A DNA stretch of 64,000 bases from Pseudoflavitalea rhizosphaerae (GTDB lineage Bacteria; Bacteroidota; Bacteroidia; Chitinophagales; Chitinophagaceae): positions 62,001 through 126,000 of the forward strand of contig NZ_RCSU01000012.1 in the NCBI RefSeq assembly GCF_003991355.1. The letters run 5' to 3'. Position 1 is the first letter of the stretch. Every line of letters begins with the position of its first letter. Of this stretch, positions 1 through 9,029 are shown piece by piece. Made by a program: the position numbers and the translations under genes. Under the pieces are notes generated by a model. That model worked only from the letters and a program-made list of their open reading frames with translations, was not told the origin of the DNA and searched no databases.

Positions 1-567
1 ACCTGGCCCAACCGGACCGAGATCACGGAAAATGCTGTCTTTGATGCTTGCCGGCAGGACCATCGCCGGGTTGATGATAGCGCCGCCGCTGATGGTATGG
101 TTTTGCAGGTATGCCTGCCCGGTAGACCCGGAACTGAAGACCATCATCTTCTTTCCGATGGATTGCACGATCTCGCCCAGTGAAACAGTGGTGAGCAATT
201 TGCCCTTTGTAGCTTCTGTGATCTTCATCAGCTCTTCCGCTTCACCGGTATTGAGGCTTTTTGAAGAATTCACCTGCGGAAAGAAAACTGAATTCCCCAT
301 TAGACCATGTGTTACCGGGTAGCTGCCGGTGGAGTAAGAAGCAGAATTCACTCTTGTTACTGTTGGAAATACACTGTGGTGGCTTTTTCCATAAGCGCCC
401 TGCTTCTTGAAAGCATAGAGATTAGGCATCAGCTCAGGTGTGATGTAATCGGGTCTGAGCCCGTCAAAGAAAACGATCAGGGTACGCGTCTCTTTAGTTG
501 ATTGCGCCGCTGCTGCCTTCAACAGGAAGCAGGAAGCGAGAATCAGGATCCATGGTTTCTTTATCAT
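1..567 (-). CDS. Secreted alkaline phosphatase-superfamily phosphodiesterase (partial, 3' end outside window)
   Basis: I translated the minus strand from the ATG at 565-567. It stays open for 189 codons to the window edge, so the C-terminus is missing. Residues 1-21 form a signal peptide ending AAAAQ. The motif FFDGLRPDY follows (D35, a likely metal ligand), then FPTVTRVNSASYSTG, which fits the nucleophile segment of type I phosphodiesterase/nucleotide pyrophosphatases (T71 nucleophile, N74). These enzymes hydrolyse phosphodiester or pyrophosphate bonds outside the cytoplasm. The gene starts 26 bp after the SusD stop and is probably the last known member of the sigma-FecR-SusC-SusD operon, which suggests it processes the substrate that SusCD imports. 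The family assignment is good; the exact substrate (nucleotides, phospholipids, other esters) cannot be told. Confidence 0.85.
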   Translation of the reverse strand, partial: MIKKPWILILASCFLLKAAAAQSTKETRTLIVFFDGLRPDYITPELMPNLYAFKKQGAYGKSHHSVFPTVTRVNSASYSTGSYPVTHGLMGNSVFFPQVNSSKSLNTGEAEELMKITEATKGKLLTTVSLGEIVQSIGKKMMVFSSGSTGQAYLQNHTISGGAIINPAMVLPASIKDSIFRDLGPVGPG

Positions 568-593
568 TATACTGCGTGTTTGAATTCTGGAAA

Positions 594-2075
594 TTATTTA
601 TCCCACCATACTTTGATATTGCTGTTATCGCCTCCCATTTCTTTTACCGCATCTGCCAGATTATTGGGATTGAGCGATTGCAGGTAGGTAGGGTAAGGAA
701 CCCGGGCGGGGAACTGGTTCTCGGCCGGAATACCCGATCCTCTTGGCAATACCGGATAGCCTGTTCTTCTTTTCTCGAACCAGGATTGATAGTCTACAAA
801 GAAGTAAGCGAAATATTTCTGCAACATGATCTGTTCCAGTTGCTGTTCAAATGAGCCGCTTTCGTTGTACAACACGCCGGGCCTGCTGGTGAAATCGGCA
901 GGCATCGATACACCCCATTGGGTCATGGAAGCCAGGATACCATTTTCGTAATGTTGTTTTGGAGTACTACCGGTATTGAACCCACGAAGAGCCAGCTCTG
1001 CTTTGATGAATTCCATTTCAGCGTAGGTCATCATCACACCAAGCCCCTGGTAGGTCTTCAAAGCATCCGGGTAGCTGGAATTGGCTCCCACAGCGTATTC
1101 CACAGAAGTGGGATAACCGCTTTCGATACCACTGAAAGTGTCTACATTATTCTTTTTCACTTTCAGCGCCCATACGTACCTGCGTGGGTCCTGGTTTGTG
1201 TTCAGCCTGTCGAGAAAGAATTTGGTGAAGTAGGCGCCATCGCGCCATTCCAGTTGACGGGTATTGTAGAATGGATTGAAGTAAGGGAAGGTGCCGGGAT
1301 ATTTGAAGATGGCTTCATCATCATTGCTGTTGAAAACAGGTCTGTTTGCAGGATCAGTAAGGATGGCATTGATCTGTTCTGCAATATTCAGTTCACCATC
1401 GCGTTTGAGCAAACGCAGCAATAGCCGCAGTTTGAGTGAATTGGCGAATTTCTTCCATTTTTGGATGGCGGCCCCGGGATCCTTGTTGGTTGAATTGGCA
1501 TTGTATAGCATATCACCCCCATAGGTAAGCGCTTTTGGAACAAAGGATGAATTTGCCTTATCGAGGTCTGCCAGCAATTGCGGGTAAATGGCGGATTGCT
1601 TGTCGAACTTCGGAAGGAAATTGCCGGAAGCTCCTTTCGTAGCTTCGGAGTAAGGCAGGTCTCCATACAGATCAGTAAGTATGGAATAAGCCCAGCTTTT
1701 GTACACGAGCGCTATTCCTTTGTAATTGGGCTCTTTCAGGCTGTCTGCACTGAAGGAAATATCTTCGATATCAATTATGTACCGGTAGAAATTGCTCCAG
1801 ACGGCGGCTCCGGGTTGCACCACGTAGCGATGCAATCCTGCTCCATTATTGCTGCTGCGGGGAGCATCCACCTGCATCAACTGGTGTGTAAAGAACCGCC
1901 CTTCATTAATGGTGGTATTCACGATCCTGTATTCCAGTTGACCAAGCATCACACCAGGTGTACTGGCCTTCGGACGATTGGGATCGGTATTCAATTCATC
2001 AAAATTCTTTGTGCAACTGTTGAACAGCAGTAATAGCGGAACAGTTGCTGAAAAAATATGTTTATGCCAATTCAT
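594..2075 (-). CDS. SusD/RagB-family nutrient-binding outer-membrane lipoprotein
   Basis: The 493-residue protein has a lipoprotein signal with the lipobox cysteine at position 21 (LLLFNSC), so it should be anchored in the outer membrane facing outward. The following segment NFDELNTDPNRP is typical of the SusD-like_2 branch. SusD proteins are lids that bind ligand over a SusC channel. The gene lies 9 bp downstream of susC (TAA at 2085, ATG at 2073-2075) in the same orientation, the standard pairing. No glycoside hydrolase or polysaccharide lyase is nearby; the next gene is a phosphodiesterase, so a phosphorylated ligand is more likely than a polysaccharide. That ligand guess is inference only. 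Confidence 0.93.
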   Translation of the reverse strand: MNWHKHIFSATVPLLLLFNSCTKNFDELNTDPNRPKASTPGVMLGQLEYRIVNTTINEGRFFTHQLMQVDAPRSSNNGAGLHRYVVQPGAAVWSNFYRYIIDIEDISFSADSLKEPNYKGIALVYKSWAYSILTDLYGDLPYSEATKGASGNFLPKFDKQSAIYPQLLADLDKANSSFVPKALTYGGDMLYNANSTNKDPGAAIQKWKKFANSLKLRLLLRLLKRDGELNIAEQINAILTDPANRPVFNSNDDEAIFKYPGTFPYFNPFYNTRQLEWRDGAYFTKFFLDRLNTNQDPRRYVWALKVKKNNVDTFSGIESGYPTSVEYAVGANSSYPDALKTYQGLGVMMTYAEMEFIKAELALRGFNTGSTPKQHYENGILASMTQWGVSMPADFTSRPGVLYNESGSFEQQLEQIMLQKYFAYFFVDYQSWFEKRRTGYPVLPRGSGIPAENQFPARVPYPTYLQSLNPNNLADAVKEMGGDNSNIKVWWDK

Positions 2076-2084
2076 ACAACTTGA

Positions 2085-5000
2085 TTAAAATTTTACAGTA
2101 AGATTTACGCCCATGGTCCGTGTTGAAGGGAACTGCGTCAGCTCCACGCCGGGCGTGAGTGTTCCATTGTTCAGGTTACCACCTTCAGGATCGAAACCGG
2201 GGAAGCTGGTGAAATTGAAAAGATCCCTCCCGTACAATGCAATGCTGGCCTGCTGCAGTCTTAACTTCTGTACCAGTTTACGTGGAACGCCAAATTCTAA
2301 ACGCACTTCGCGGATCTTGAGAAAACTGGCATCGAAAATATTCATCTCTGCATTGCTGATGGCGTAGATGGATTCGTAATAAGTGGAAGCATTCACACGA
2401 ACAGTATTGGGCACATATTTTTTTGCTGTGGCGTCCCATACTACTCCATCGCCAACGATACCTTCATCTCTACCAGGCAGGGTAACTTTCGTTTTTCCCA
2501 GCGTATTGTTCTTGTGATTGGTTTGCGAGTACATGCTGCCGCCTTTCTGGCCATCCAGCAGGATGCTCACCCGAACATTCTTGAAGGCGAATTCATTCAT
2601 GAGCCCTGCTTTCCAGTCGGCAAATGCATTGCCCCATTTCTTCATTACAGGATCCACCGGTAACGGCAGGCCCAGTGTGGAGTATATGATCTTTCCTTCT
2701 TCATTGCGCTGGAAGCCGCTGCCATACATATCTCCCATTCTTCCGCCTACACGCGCTTCAATGGAAACATTACTGTTATGAGCATAGATCACCTGGCTGG
2801 TAATGCCCTCAGCAAGCTCTTTCACATAACTGCGGTTCGTGCTCCAGTTGAGCGTAGTGGTCCAGGAAAAATTCTTGTTTACAACAGGCTTACCGGTGAT
2901 CATCAGTTCAACGCCCCGGCTGTTGATCAAACCTGCATTCACTACTTTATTGTTGAACCCGGAAACAGGGTCAACAGGAATAGCAATGATCTGGTTTCGG
3001 CTATTATTGTTGTATATGGTAAGATCGATACCGACCCTGCCTTTCAGGAAACGCAGGTCCATACCGGCTTCATAGCTGGTTGTGATCTCAGGTTTAAGAT
3101 CAGGATTGAACATGGTGGCAGGATTGGTAAGCCCGTTGCTGTAGACCTTATCGTAATACTTGGCTGTCCGGTAAGGATCCGTGTCGTTACCCACCTGCGC
3201 CCAACTCAATCTCAGTTTTGCAAAAGAGATAGCAGAAGGAAGGGCCATCAGCTCACTCAGCAATATGCTGGTACTGACAGAAGGATAGAAATAAGAATTG
3301 TTGCCTTTGGGCAGTGTGCTGGACCAATCATTCCTTCCGGTAACATCGAGGAAGACCTTATCCTTGAAATTCAATTGACCGGTTGCATACAAACTATTGA
3401 TGGACTTCTTTATTTTCTGCGGATCAGCCACGGCAGGATCGAGGCTGTTGGAGATCATGTAAACACCCGGCTGTGCCAGCTGGTCTGCATACATCCCCGC
3501 GAAATCATAGGTGGAGCGCATAGCGTTGCCACCAGCTGAAATGCTGTATCGAAAATTCTTATTGATCCGATCATTATAAGTAAGCAGGGCATCTGTATTG
3601 ATCTCGTAATTGAAGATGTTCTGCTCGCGATAGGATCCATTGGGGAACTTGGTCATGCTGAATGGTCGTTGCTGAGAACGGAACTCGAAAGAAAGGTCTG
3701 TTCCTGTACGCACCATCAGTTCCAGCTTCGGACTGATCTCGTAGTTGGCAGAGAGCGTGCCGATCACACCATGCTTGTTCATCTTGTTGAGCATCTCGTA
3801 GAGATCGAGATAAGGGTTATCTGGACCGGTATTGAAAGGATTGCGTTGTTTCACATTCTCCTGACCAGGCATCCAGTAAGGCTTGAACCATTCGGGCCTG
3901 ATATTCGGCGCAGTACCGATGATCAGGAAATACATGATGGATTGGTTGTTGTAGCCTGCGCCCGGGAGATTATCACTTTTCTTGTTGGTGTAATTGACCT
4001 TTCCGTTGATCTTTAAACGATTGGAAATTTTCTGATTAACGGAGAGCGCGGCATTGATCCTTTCGAAACCTGTATTGGGAAGGATCCACTGGTTCTTAAG
4101 ATGCGTTAAGCTGAGGCGTGCCGTGCCCCTGTCGCCCCCACCTTCGATGGAGATACCATTGGTGATGGTGAGACCTGTTCTGAAGAAACCGGAGATATAA
4201 TCTTCATGCGCCACCCAGGGAGTCCGTTGTGTGGGTTTGTTATCGGGCGTGTTGGGATCGTACTGGAAATACATTTGTCCATTGAACTTCGGGCCGAATG
4301 CGCGTCCCGCAGCTACAGTGGTACTGGTGTTGGTGCCGTCTTCGCTGTTGCCATAAGAATAGTATTTGTCCGTTCTGCCTTCTCCATATTCGAACTGATA
4401 ATCGGGCCAGCGGTTCACCTGGTCAATGCTGATATTGGAATTGTAAGTTATGCCGAAGCCCTTGTCCTTTTTTTGTCCTGATTTTGTGGTGATCAGGATG
4501 GCGCCACCAGCAGCACGGCTTCCATAGAGAGCTGTAGCGCCAGCGCCTTTAAGCACAGTAACTTTTTCGATATCATCCGGATTGATATCGCTGAGCTGAG
4601 AACCAAAATCCACCGGGTTATCGGCAGACAGGTGTGAAGAATAACCGGTACCGGTAATGCGCTTACTCACGGGCACACCATCCACAATGATCAGCGCCTG
4701 GTTATTGTCGAGATTGAGGGAAGACTCGCCACGCAGTGTGATCCGGGAAGATCCCATGGGGCCGGCGCCCGCGCCCTGAATGTTCAGGCCGGCAACTTTT
4801 CCGGAGAGCGCATTCACCCAGTTATTGGTCTTTGCATCCTGCACTGCATTGTCTTTGATGGTCTGTGCGGCATAGCCAAGTGACTTCTCCTCTCTTCGTA
4901 TACCCAGTGCTGTTACAACCACCTCATTAAGTTCTTCGGATTTCATGCGAAGTGTAACAGCCAGGGAGATCCTGGCCTTCTCCTGTACAGTGTAGCCAGT

Positions 5001-5303
5001 GAGTGTATCGGACACAAATCCGATATGACTAAAGATAAAATGGTAAGGGCCTCCAACCGGGAGGTTGGAGAAAGTGAAAATTCCTTTTTCGTTGGTTTCG
5101 CCACTGGCAACAGCTTCGTTTTGCTGGTTCTGCATGGTTACTGCCACATTGCCGAGCGCTTCGCCCTTGCTGTTCTTTACTACGCCCGTAGCCACAGGTC
5201 CGCGGGATTGCAATTGCCCCTGTGCCCAGAGGCCGCAGAGCAGCAATAACAGCAAAAGATGGGCCCTGTTGGTCCTTGAAATTGGTTTGATGAATGGTTT
5301 CAT
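2085..5303 (-). CDS. SusC/RagA-family TonB-dependent outer-membrane transporter
   Basis: I use the ATG at 5301-5303 (1072 residues, MKPFIKPISR), because the longer frame to 5321 would need a TTG start. A signal peptide with a leucine run is followed directly by a carboxypeptidase-regulatory-like beta-sandwich (about residues 35-115), then a TonB-box-like segment EVVVTALGIRREEK, a plug domain (NALSGKVAGLNIQG, LIIVDGVPV) and a large C-terminal beta-barrel ending GVNLTVKF. It imports ligand into the periplasm using TonB energy, together with the SusD partner downstream. No STN signalling domain is visible between signal peptide and beta-sandwich, although sigma and FecR genes sit just upstream; see the findings. 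Confidence 0.95.
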   Translation of the reverse strand: MKPFIKPISRTNRAHLLLLLLLCGLWAQGQLQSRGPVATGVVKNSKGEALGNVAVTMQNQQNEAVASGETNEKGIFTFSNLPVGGPYHFIFSHIGFVSDTLTGYTVQEKARISLAVTLRMKSEELNEVVVTALGIRREEKSLGYAAQTIKDNAVQDAKTNNWVNALSGKVAGLNIQGAGAGPMGSSRITLRGESSLNLDNNQALIIVDGVPVSKRITGTGYSSHLSADNPVDFGSQLSDINPDDIEKVTVLKGAGATALYGSRAAGGAILITTKSGQKKDKGFGITYNSNISIDQVNRWPDYQFEYGEGRTDKYYSYGNSEDGTNTSTTVAAGRAFGPKFNGQMYFQYDPNTPDNKPTQRTPWVAHEDYISGFFRTGLTITNGISIEGGGDRGTARLSLTHLKNQWILPNTGFERINAALSVNQKISNRLKINGKVNYTNKKSDNLPGAGYNNQSIMYFLIIGTAPNIRPEWFKPYWMPGQENVKQRNPFNTGPDNPYLDLYEMLNKMNKHGVIGTLSANYEISPKLELMVRTGTDLSFEFRSQQRPFSMTKFPNGSYREQNIFNYEINTDALLTYNDRINKNFRYSISAGGNAMRSTYDFAGMYADQLAQPGVYMISNSLDPAVADPQKIKKSINSLYATGQLNFKDKVFLDVTGRNDWSSTLPKGNNSYFYPSVSTSILLSELMALPSAISFAKLRLSWAQVGNDTDPYRTAKYYDKVYSNGLTNPATMFNPDLKPEITTSYEAGMDLRFLKGRVGIDLTIYNNNSRNQIIAIPVDPVSGFNNKVVNAGLINSRGVELMITGKPVVNKNFSWTTTLNWSTNRSYVKELAEGITSQVIYAHNSNVSIEARVGGRMGDMYGSGFQRNEEGKIIYSTLGLPLPVDPVMKKWGNAFADWKAGLMNEFAFKNVRVSILLDGQKGGSMYSQTNHKNNTLGKTKVTLPGRDEGIVGDGVVWDATAKKYVPNTVRVNASTYYESIYAISNAEMNIFDASFLKIREVRLEFGVPRKLVQKLRLQQASIALYGRDLFNFTSFPGFDPEGGNLNNGTLTPGVELTQFPSTRTMGVNLTVKF

Positions 5304-5384
5304 ACTTTCCGGTTTAGACAATACAATTCCTGTGCACTCAATTTGTATTTAGAATGCGATGAAAAAATGTGTTTGAATGATTTA

Positions 5385-6443
5385 TTACTGGACTGTTACC
5401 TGTATAATGCCGTTCTCATTTGCGGCAGAAAGATTGTTGAGCAAACCGATCGTTTGAATGAATTCAAGTAATGATTCCTTTTCCGGATCGAATTTTCCGG
5501 TGAACGTCATGCCGGCCATTTGTTCAGGCCTGAATTGGATATTGGTTTTGAAATGATCAGCCAGCCTGTTGAAAATGCTTTCCAGCGATTCGTTGTGAAA
5601 TACCATCAGCTGGCTGCCTGGCTGTGCTTTCGTTTTTGCAGGAACAGGGATCGGAACTCTGCGTGTTTTTACTTTCACATCTGTGATCACCATTTGATGC
5701 AGACCGTTCAATTGCAATTGTTGACCGGGCAGCAGTATCGCGCTTTTCATGCCCCTGGTCATCATGGAACTGTCGGCTTCCACACGTACTTTCCCGCTCA
5801 TCAAATGCACACGTATATTTTTCCCTTCGAAGGCTGAGATCGAAAACACAGTTCCGAGCGCAGTTGTAGCCAGTTGCCCTGCATATACGGTGAATGGTCT
5901 TGCCTGGTCTTTTGCCACATCGAAGCGGGCTTCACCTTTCAATATGATGCTGCGTTTATCATGCAGGAAAGGTTGAGGATAGATCAGTTCACTGTTGGGC
6001 GATAACTGAACACAACTACTGTCTTCAAGAACCAGTGATAAGGTTTTATTGGTGGAATTGAATCTCCGTTGATAACGTAGAGGCGCAACCGCTGGCGCCA
6101 CCTCTTTTGCTGCAATGGTTTTTGCGGCCTTAGGCCTGTTTGTCTGCGTGTACCATATTCCGCCGGTGATGAGCAGCAGTATTGCCGCTGCGGCGGTCCA
6201 GTTCCGGCGGATGGCCCTGCGCCTTTGTACTTCGTATGTATTGGTCCTGATCGCAGACAGTAATTTCTTTGAAATCTCCATCGGCAGGTCTAGCCTTACT
6301 TCAAAGTTTTCCCATGATTGCTCAGTTAGGTATTTTTCCAGGACCTCCGGATGCCTGATAAAATATTCGCTGATTGCCTGTCTTTCCTGTGTATCACATT
6401 CATTGTTGAAATATCGCCTGATCTGCGCTTCAGTAATTTTCAT
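5385..6443 (-). CDS. FecR-family anti-sigma factor with C-terminal DUF4974-like domain
   Basis: The 352-residue protein has an N-terminal cytoplasmic anti-sigma region (about residues 1-80), one transmembrane helix (about 84-100, NWTAAAAILLLITGGIWY), a FecR beta domain (about 135-225, with LSLVLEDSSCVQLSPNSELIYP) and a C-terminal domain (about 280-352, LESIFNRLADHFKTNIQF) resembling DUF4974, a fold related to STN/secretin domains. It should hold the adjacent ECF sigma factor inactive until a periplasmic signal arrives from a TonB-dependent transporter. It lies 67 bp downstream of the sigma gene and 81 bp upstream of susC, all on the same strand. The assignment rests on layout and characteristic motifs. 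Confidence 0.93.
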   Translation of the reverse strand: MKITEAQIRRYFNNECDTQERQAISEYFIRHPEVLEKYLTEQSWENFEVRLDLPMEISKKLLSAIRTNTYEVQRRRAIRRNWTAAAAILLLITGGIWYTQTNRPKAAKTIAAKEVAPAVAPLRYQRRFNSTNKTLSLVLEDSSCVQLSPNSELIYPQPFLHDKRSIILKGEARFDVAKDQARPFTVYAGQLATTALGTVFSISAFEGKNIRVHLMSGKVRVEADSSMMTRGMKSAILLPGQQLQLNGLHQMVITDVKVKTRRVPIPVPAKTKAQPGSQLMVFHNESLESIFNRLADHFKTNIQFRPEQMAGMTFTGKFDPEKESLLEFIQTIGLLNNLSAANENGIIQVTVQ

Positions 6444-6510
6444 ACATCTGTAATTCGTGGAAAAAAGGCTGATCCCTCACCGGTAACAATTAGTTAATGA
6501 AGAAATGGAC

Positions 6511-7041
6511 CTAAAGAAACCAGAAGATGCAGACCATTCTATCTTTCAAATGCCGGATGGCGCGCCCAATGTGGTTTTCAACGGTCTTGGGGGAAATGGA
6601 CAATTGTTCTGCGATCTCTTTGTGAGAGAGTTCATCAAAGCGGCTGAGTTTGAAAACTTTTTTTCTGACTGGTGAAAGATCTTCGATAAGTGCTTCCACC
6701 TGTTTAAGATCTTCTTTATGATCTGTGGGGCCTGCATCCTGGATAGCTGTGATATCGTCTACCGGGTGGAGAAGAAAACGATTGGCAGTTCTTTCCTTTC
6801 TGAGGAGATCGATCATGGTGCTGCGTGCAATACGGAAAAGCTGTATGGAGATATCATACTGCAGAGAAAGATCTTTCCGGTTCTCCCACATCTTGATAAA
6901 AGTGAGCTGGACTGTTTCTTCGGAGAGATAAGCGGAGTGACAATGCCTGAGCACATAATAATACAGTTTGGAATGGTATTGCTGGTATACCTTTTCAAAG
7001 CTTTGGATGTTGCCGCTTTGTATTTGCTGAATCATCTGCAT
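6511..7041 (-). CDS. ECF-type RNA polymerase sigma-70 factor
   Basis: I take the ATG at 7039-7041 (176 residues); a frame starting at 7053 would need TTG. Region 2 is visible as FEKVYQQYHSKLYYYVLRHC and TVQLTFIKMWENR (residues about 18-60). Region 4, with the helix-turn-helix, is LSPVRKKVFKLSRFDELSHK followed by EIAEQLSISPKTVENHI (about 120-165). It belongs to the small sigma factors that pair with FecR proteins in Bacteroidota. It should direct RNA polymerase to the susC promoter and perhaps its own. The order sigma, fecR, susC, susD on one strand is the classical cell-surface signalling arrangement. Repeat copy 1 lies about 90 bp upstream of its start. Confidence 0.93.
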   Translation of the reverse strand: MQMIQQIQSGNIQSFEKVYQQYHSKLYYYVLRHCHSAYLSEETVQLTFIKMWENRKDLSLQYDISIQLFRIARSTMIDLLRKERTANRFLLHPVDDITAIQDAGPTDHKEDLKQVEALIEDLSPVRKKVFKLSRFDELSHKEIAEQLSISPKTVENHIGRAIRHLKDRMVCIFWFL

Positions 7042-7131
7042 AGCCGGTTGCAAATATCCTGAAGAGAAAATGCGTGCGGGTAAAATGCATGATTATCGTA
7101 TTGTTATTTCGGTAACATCCCCAACGGAGAG

Positions 7132-7238
7132 CAGTCGCTCGCCTCCCGGCGAGTGACTGCTATTTGTTCGCCTCCGGCGAACACCGCGTCGCCAGAGGCG
7201 ACTAAACAAAACTCACTCGCCGGGAGGCCAGCGAGTGG
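7132..7238. repeat. Dispersed structured repeat, copy 1 of 5
   Basis: Outer arms (7132-7158 and 7210-7238) are inverted relative to each other, and each can also fold alone as CTCGCC...GGCGAG. Between them are two further hairpins: GTTCGCCTCCGGCGAAC (about 7165-7181) and GTCGCCAGAGGCGAC (about 7188-7202). The copy lies 10 bp beyond the lysS stop codon and upstream of the sigma gene. The right arm is slightly degenerate (AGGCCAGCG). The middle hairpins are in the same order as in copies 2 and 5. Confidence 0.9.
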
Positions 7239-7248
7239 GAATCCCTTA

Positions 7249-8793
7249 TTAGTTTTCTGCTGCTTTTTCTTCTTCCTGTTCTTCCGGTTTTTCGGGTCTC
7301 ATTTGTGGGAAGAGGAGTACGTCCTGGATACTGGTGTTATTGGTCATCAGCATGGTCAGGCGGTCGATACCGATACCGATACCACCGGTGGGCGGCATGC
7401 CGTATTCGAGTGCGCGGAGGAAATCATGATCTATGTACATGGCTTCATCATCGCCGCGTTCCATCAGTTTCACCTGCTCTTCGAAGCGTTCACGCTGATC
7501 GATGGGATCATTCAGCTCGCTATAGGCATTGGCGATTTCCTTTCCGTTTACCATTAGCTCAAAACGCTCTACCAGTCCGGGTTTGCTGCGGTGCTTCTTG
7601 GTCAGGGGGCTCATTTCCACAGGATAGTCTGTGATAAATGTGGGTTGAACGAAATGTCCTTCACATTTTTCACTGAAGATCTCGTCGATCAGTTTGCCCT
7701 TGCCGAAAGAAGGATCGGGATAAAGACCGAGTTGTTTGCAGGCTCCGCGAAGCTGTTCTTCATCCATATTGGTAACGTCGATGCCTGTGTGCTCTTTGAT
7801 GGCATCGTACAGGGTGATGCGTTTGAAAGGCGCCTTAAAATCGATCTCTTTATCACCCACCATTAATTTGGTAGTGCCATGCAGGTTCAATGCGATTGTC
7901 TCCAGCATCTGCTCGGTGATCTCCATCAGCCAGAAATAATCCTTGTAGGCAGTGTACCATTCCAAAACGGTGAATTCGGGATTATGTGTGCGGTCCATTC
8001 CTTCATTGCGGAAGTTGCGGCTGAACTCATACACCCAATCGAATCCGCCCACGATGAGGCGTTTCAGGTAAAGCTCATTCGCAATACGCAGGTAGAAAGG
8101 AACATCCAGTGCATTGTGATGCGTTACGAAAGGGCGAGCTGCTGCTCCTCCGGGAATAGCCTGGAGAACAGGAGTGTCCACTTCAATAGCTCCGCGCTCA
8201 TTGAGGAAGTCGCGAATGGTATTGATAAGCCTGGTGCGTTTCAGGAAAGTATCTTTCACCTGCGGGTTCACAATAAGGTCTGCATAACGTTGACGGTACC
8301 GGAATTCAGGATCGGTAACGGCATCGAAAGTTTCGCCTTCTTTTTCCTTCACCACGGGAAGCGGCTTCAGGGATTTGGTAAGGATACTAAGTTCCTTCAC
8401 ATGAACGGAAGTTTCACCGGTCTTGGTTGTGAACACATAACCTTTTATTCCGATGATATCACCGATGTCTGTGAGATGTTTCCATACTTCATCATACAGA
8501 GATTTATCTTCTCCGGGAGCAATTTCATCACGCTTGATATAGAGCTGGATCCTGCCTGAAGCATCCTGTAATCTGGCGAAGTTGGCTTTTCCCATATCGC
8601 GTACATTCATAATACGGCCTGCCAGCACTACTTCATTGAAATCAGCATTGTTCTCTCCCTCCTTAAAATTTGCCAGAATATTGGCAGCGGTGTTGTTCAC
8701 CGGGAATAAGGGTGCGGGATAGGGATCGATGCCCATTTCCTGGAGTTTTGCCAGTTTCTCTCTCCGGATAATCTCTTGTTCTGATAAATGCAT
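7249..8793 (-). CDS. lysS: Lysine--tRNA ligase, class II
   Basis: The 514-residue protein charges tRNA-Lys with lysine using ATP. The N-terminal anticodon-binding OB domain (about residues 50-160) is followed by the class II catalytic core: motif 2 FRNEGMDRTHNPEFTVLEW and motif 3 GIGIGIDRLTMLM near the C-terminus. The frame stays open to 9033, but the extra 80 codons are read through repeat copy 2 and are low-complexity artefact; MHLSEQEIIRREKL at 8793 matches a normal LysS start. A -7 match TATTTTTG at 8821-8828 lies between that false extension and the true start, supporting the choice. The gene is flanked on both sides by copies of the dispersed repeat. Confidence 0.97.
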   Translation of the reverse strand: MHLSEQEIIRREKLAKLQEMGIDPYPAPLFPVNNTAANILANFKEGENNADFNEVVLAGRIMNVRDMGKANFARLQDASGRIQLYIKRDEIAPGEDKSLYDEVWKHLTDIGDIIGIKGYVFTTKTGETSVHVKELSILTKSLKPLPVVKEKEGETFDAVTDPEFRYRQRYADLIVNPQVKDTFLKRTRLINTIRDFLNERGAIEVDTPVLQAIPGGAAARPFVTHHNALDVPFYLRIANELYLKRLIVGGFDWVYEFSRNFRNEGMDRTHNPEFTVLEWYTAYKDYFWLMEITEQMLETIALNLHGTTKLMVGDKEIDFKAPFKRITLYDAIKEHTGIDVTNMDEEQLRGACKQLGLYPDPSFGKGKLIDEIFSEKCEGHFVQPTFITDYPVEMSPLTKKHRSKPGLVERFELMVNGKEIANAYSELNDPIDQRERFEEQVKLMERGDDEAMYIDHDFLRALEYGMPPTGGIGIGIDRLTMLMTNNTSIQDVLLFPQMRPEKPEEQEEEKAAEN

Positions 8794-8820
8794 GTGTGAT
8801 GATTGGTTATAAAACGGCTG

Positions 8821-8828
8821 CAAAAATA
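8821..8828 (-). promoter_or_regulatory. -7 promoter element of lysS
   Basis: The minus strand reads TATTTTTG, an exact match to the Bacteroidota -7 consensus TAnnTTTG, 27 bp upstream of the lysS ATG. I see no clear -33 TTTG at the usual 19-21 bp spacing. Confidence 0.55.
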
Positions 8829-8879
8829 GCGCAAAAAAGCGGAATTGGAAGTGTGGCAAAGAATCAGCGTGTGCGCAGT

Positions 8880-9013
8880 GGCTGACTAAAAAGGTCAGAG
8901 AGCTGGCAGTCGCTCGCCTCTGGCGAGTGACTTCTAATTGTTCGCCTCCGGCGAACACCGCGTCGCCGGAGGCGACTAAATACAAGTCACTCGCCAGAGG
9001 CGAGCGACTGGCA
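8880..9013. repeat. Dispersed structured repeat, copy 2 of 5
   Basis: The core 8904-9013 has outer arms CAGTCGCTCGCC...GGCGAGCGACTG and two middle hairpins, GTTCGCCTCCGGCGAAC and GTCGCCGGAGGCGAC. A left flank (8881-8903) contains GCTGACTAAAAAGGTCAG, itself a small hairpin (CTGAC/GTCAG), and is nearly identical to the left flank of copy 5. The true element therefore extends beyond the hairpin core. It lies 16 bp past the tolC stop codon and upstream of lysS. Confidence 0.9.
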
Positions 9014-9029
9014 ACTGCGAAACAATCAA

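Noticed and set aside
1-7041. Classical polysaccharide utilisation locus
   Set aside because: SusCD are present but no carbohydrate-active enzyme is in view; the adjacent enzyme is a phosphodiesterase.
7132-7238. CRISPR array or rho-independent terminator as explanation of the repeats
   Set aside because: The copies are single and dispersed, not in an array, and are not followed by T runs; separate terminators exist beside copies 3 and 5.
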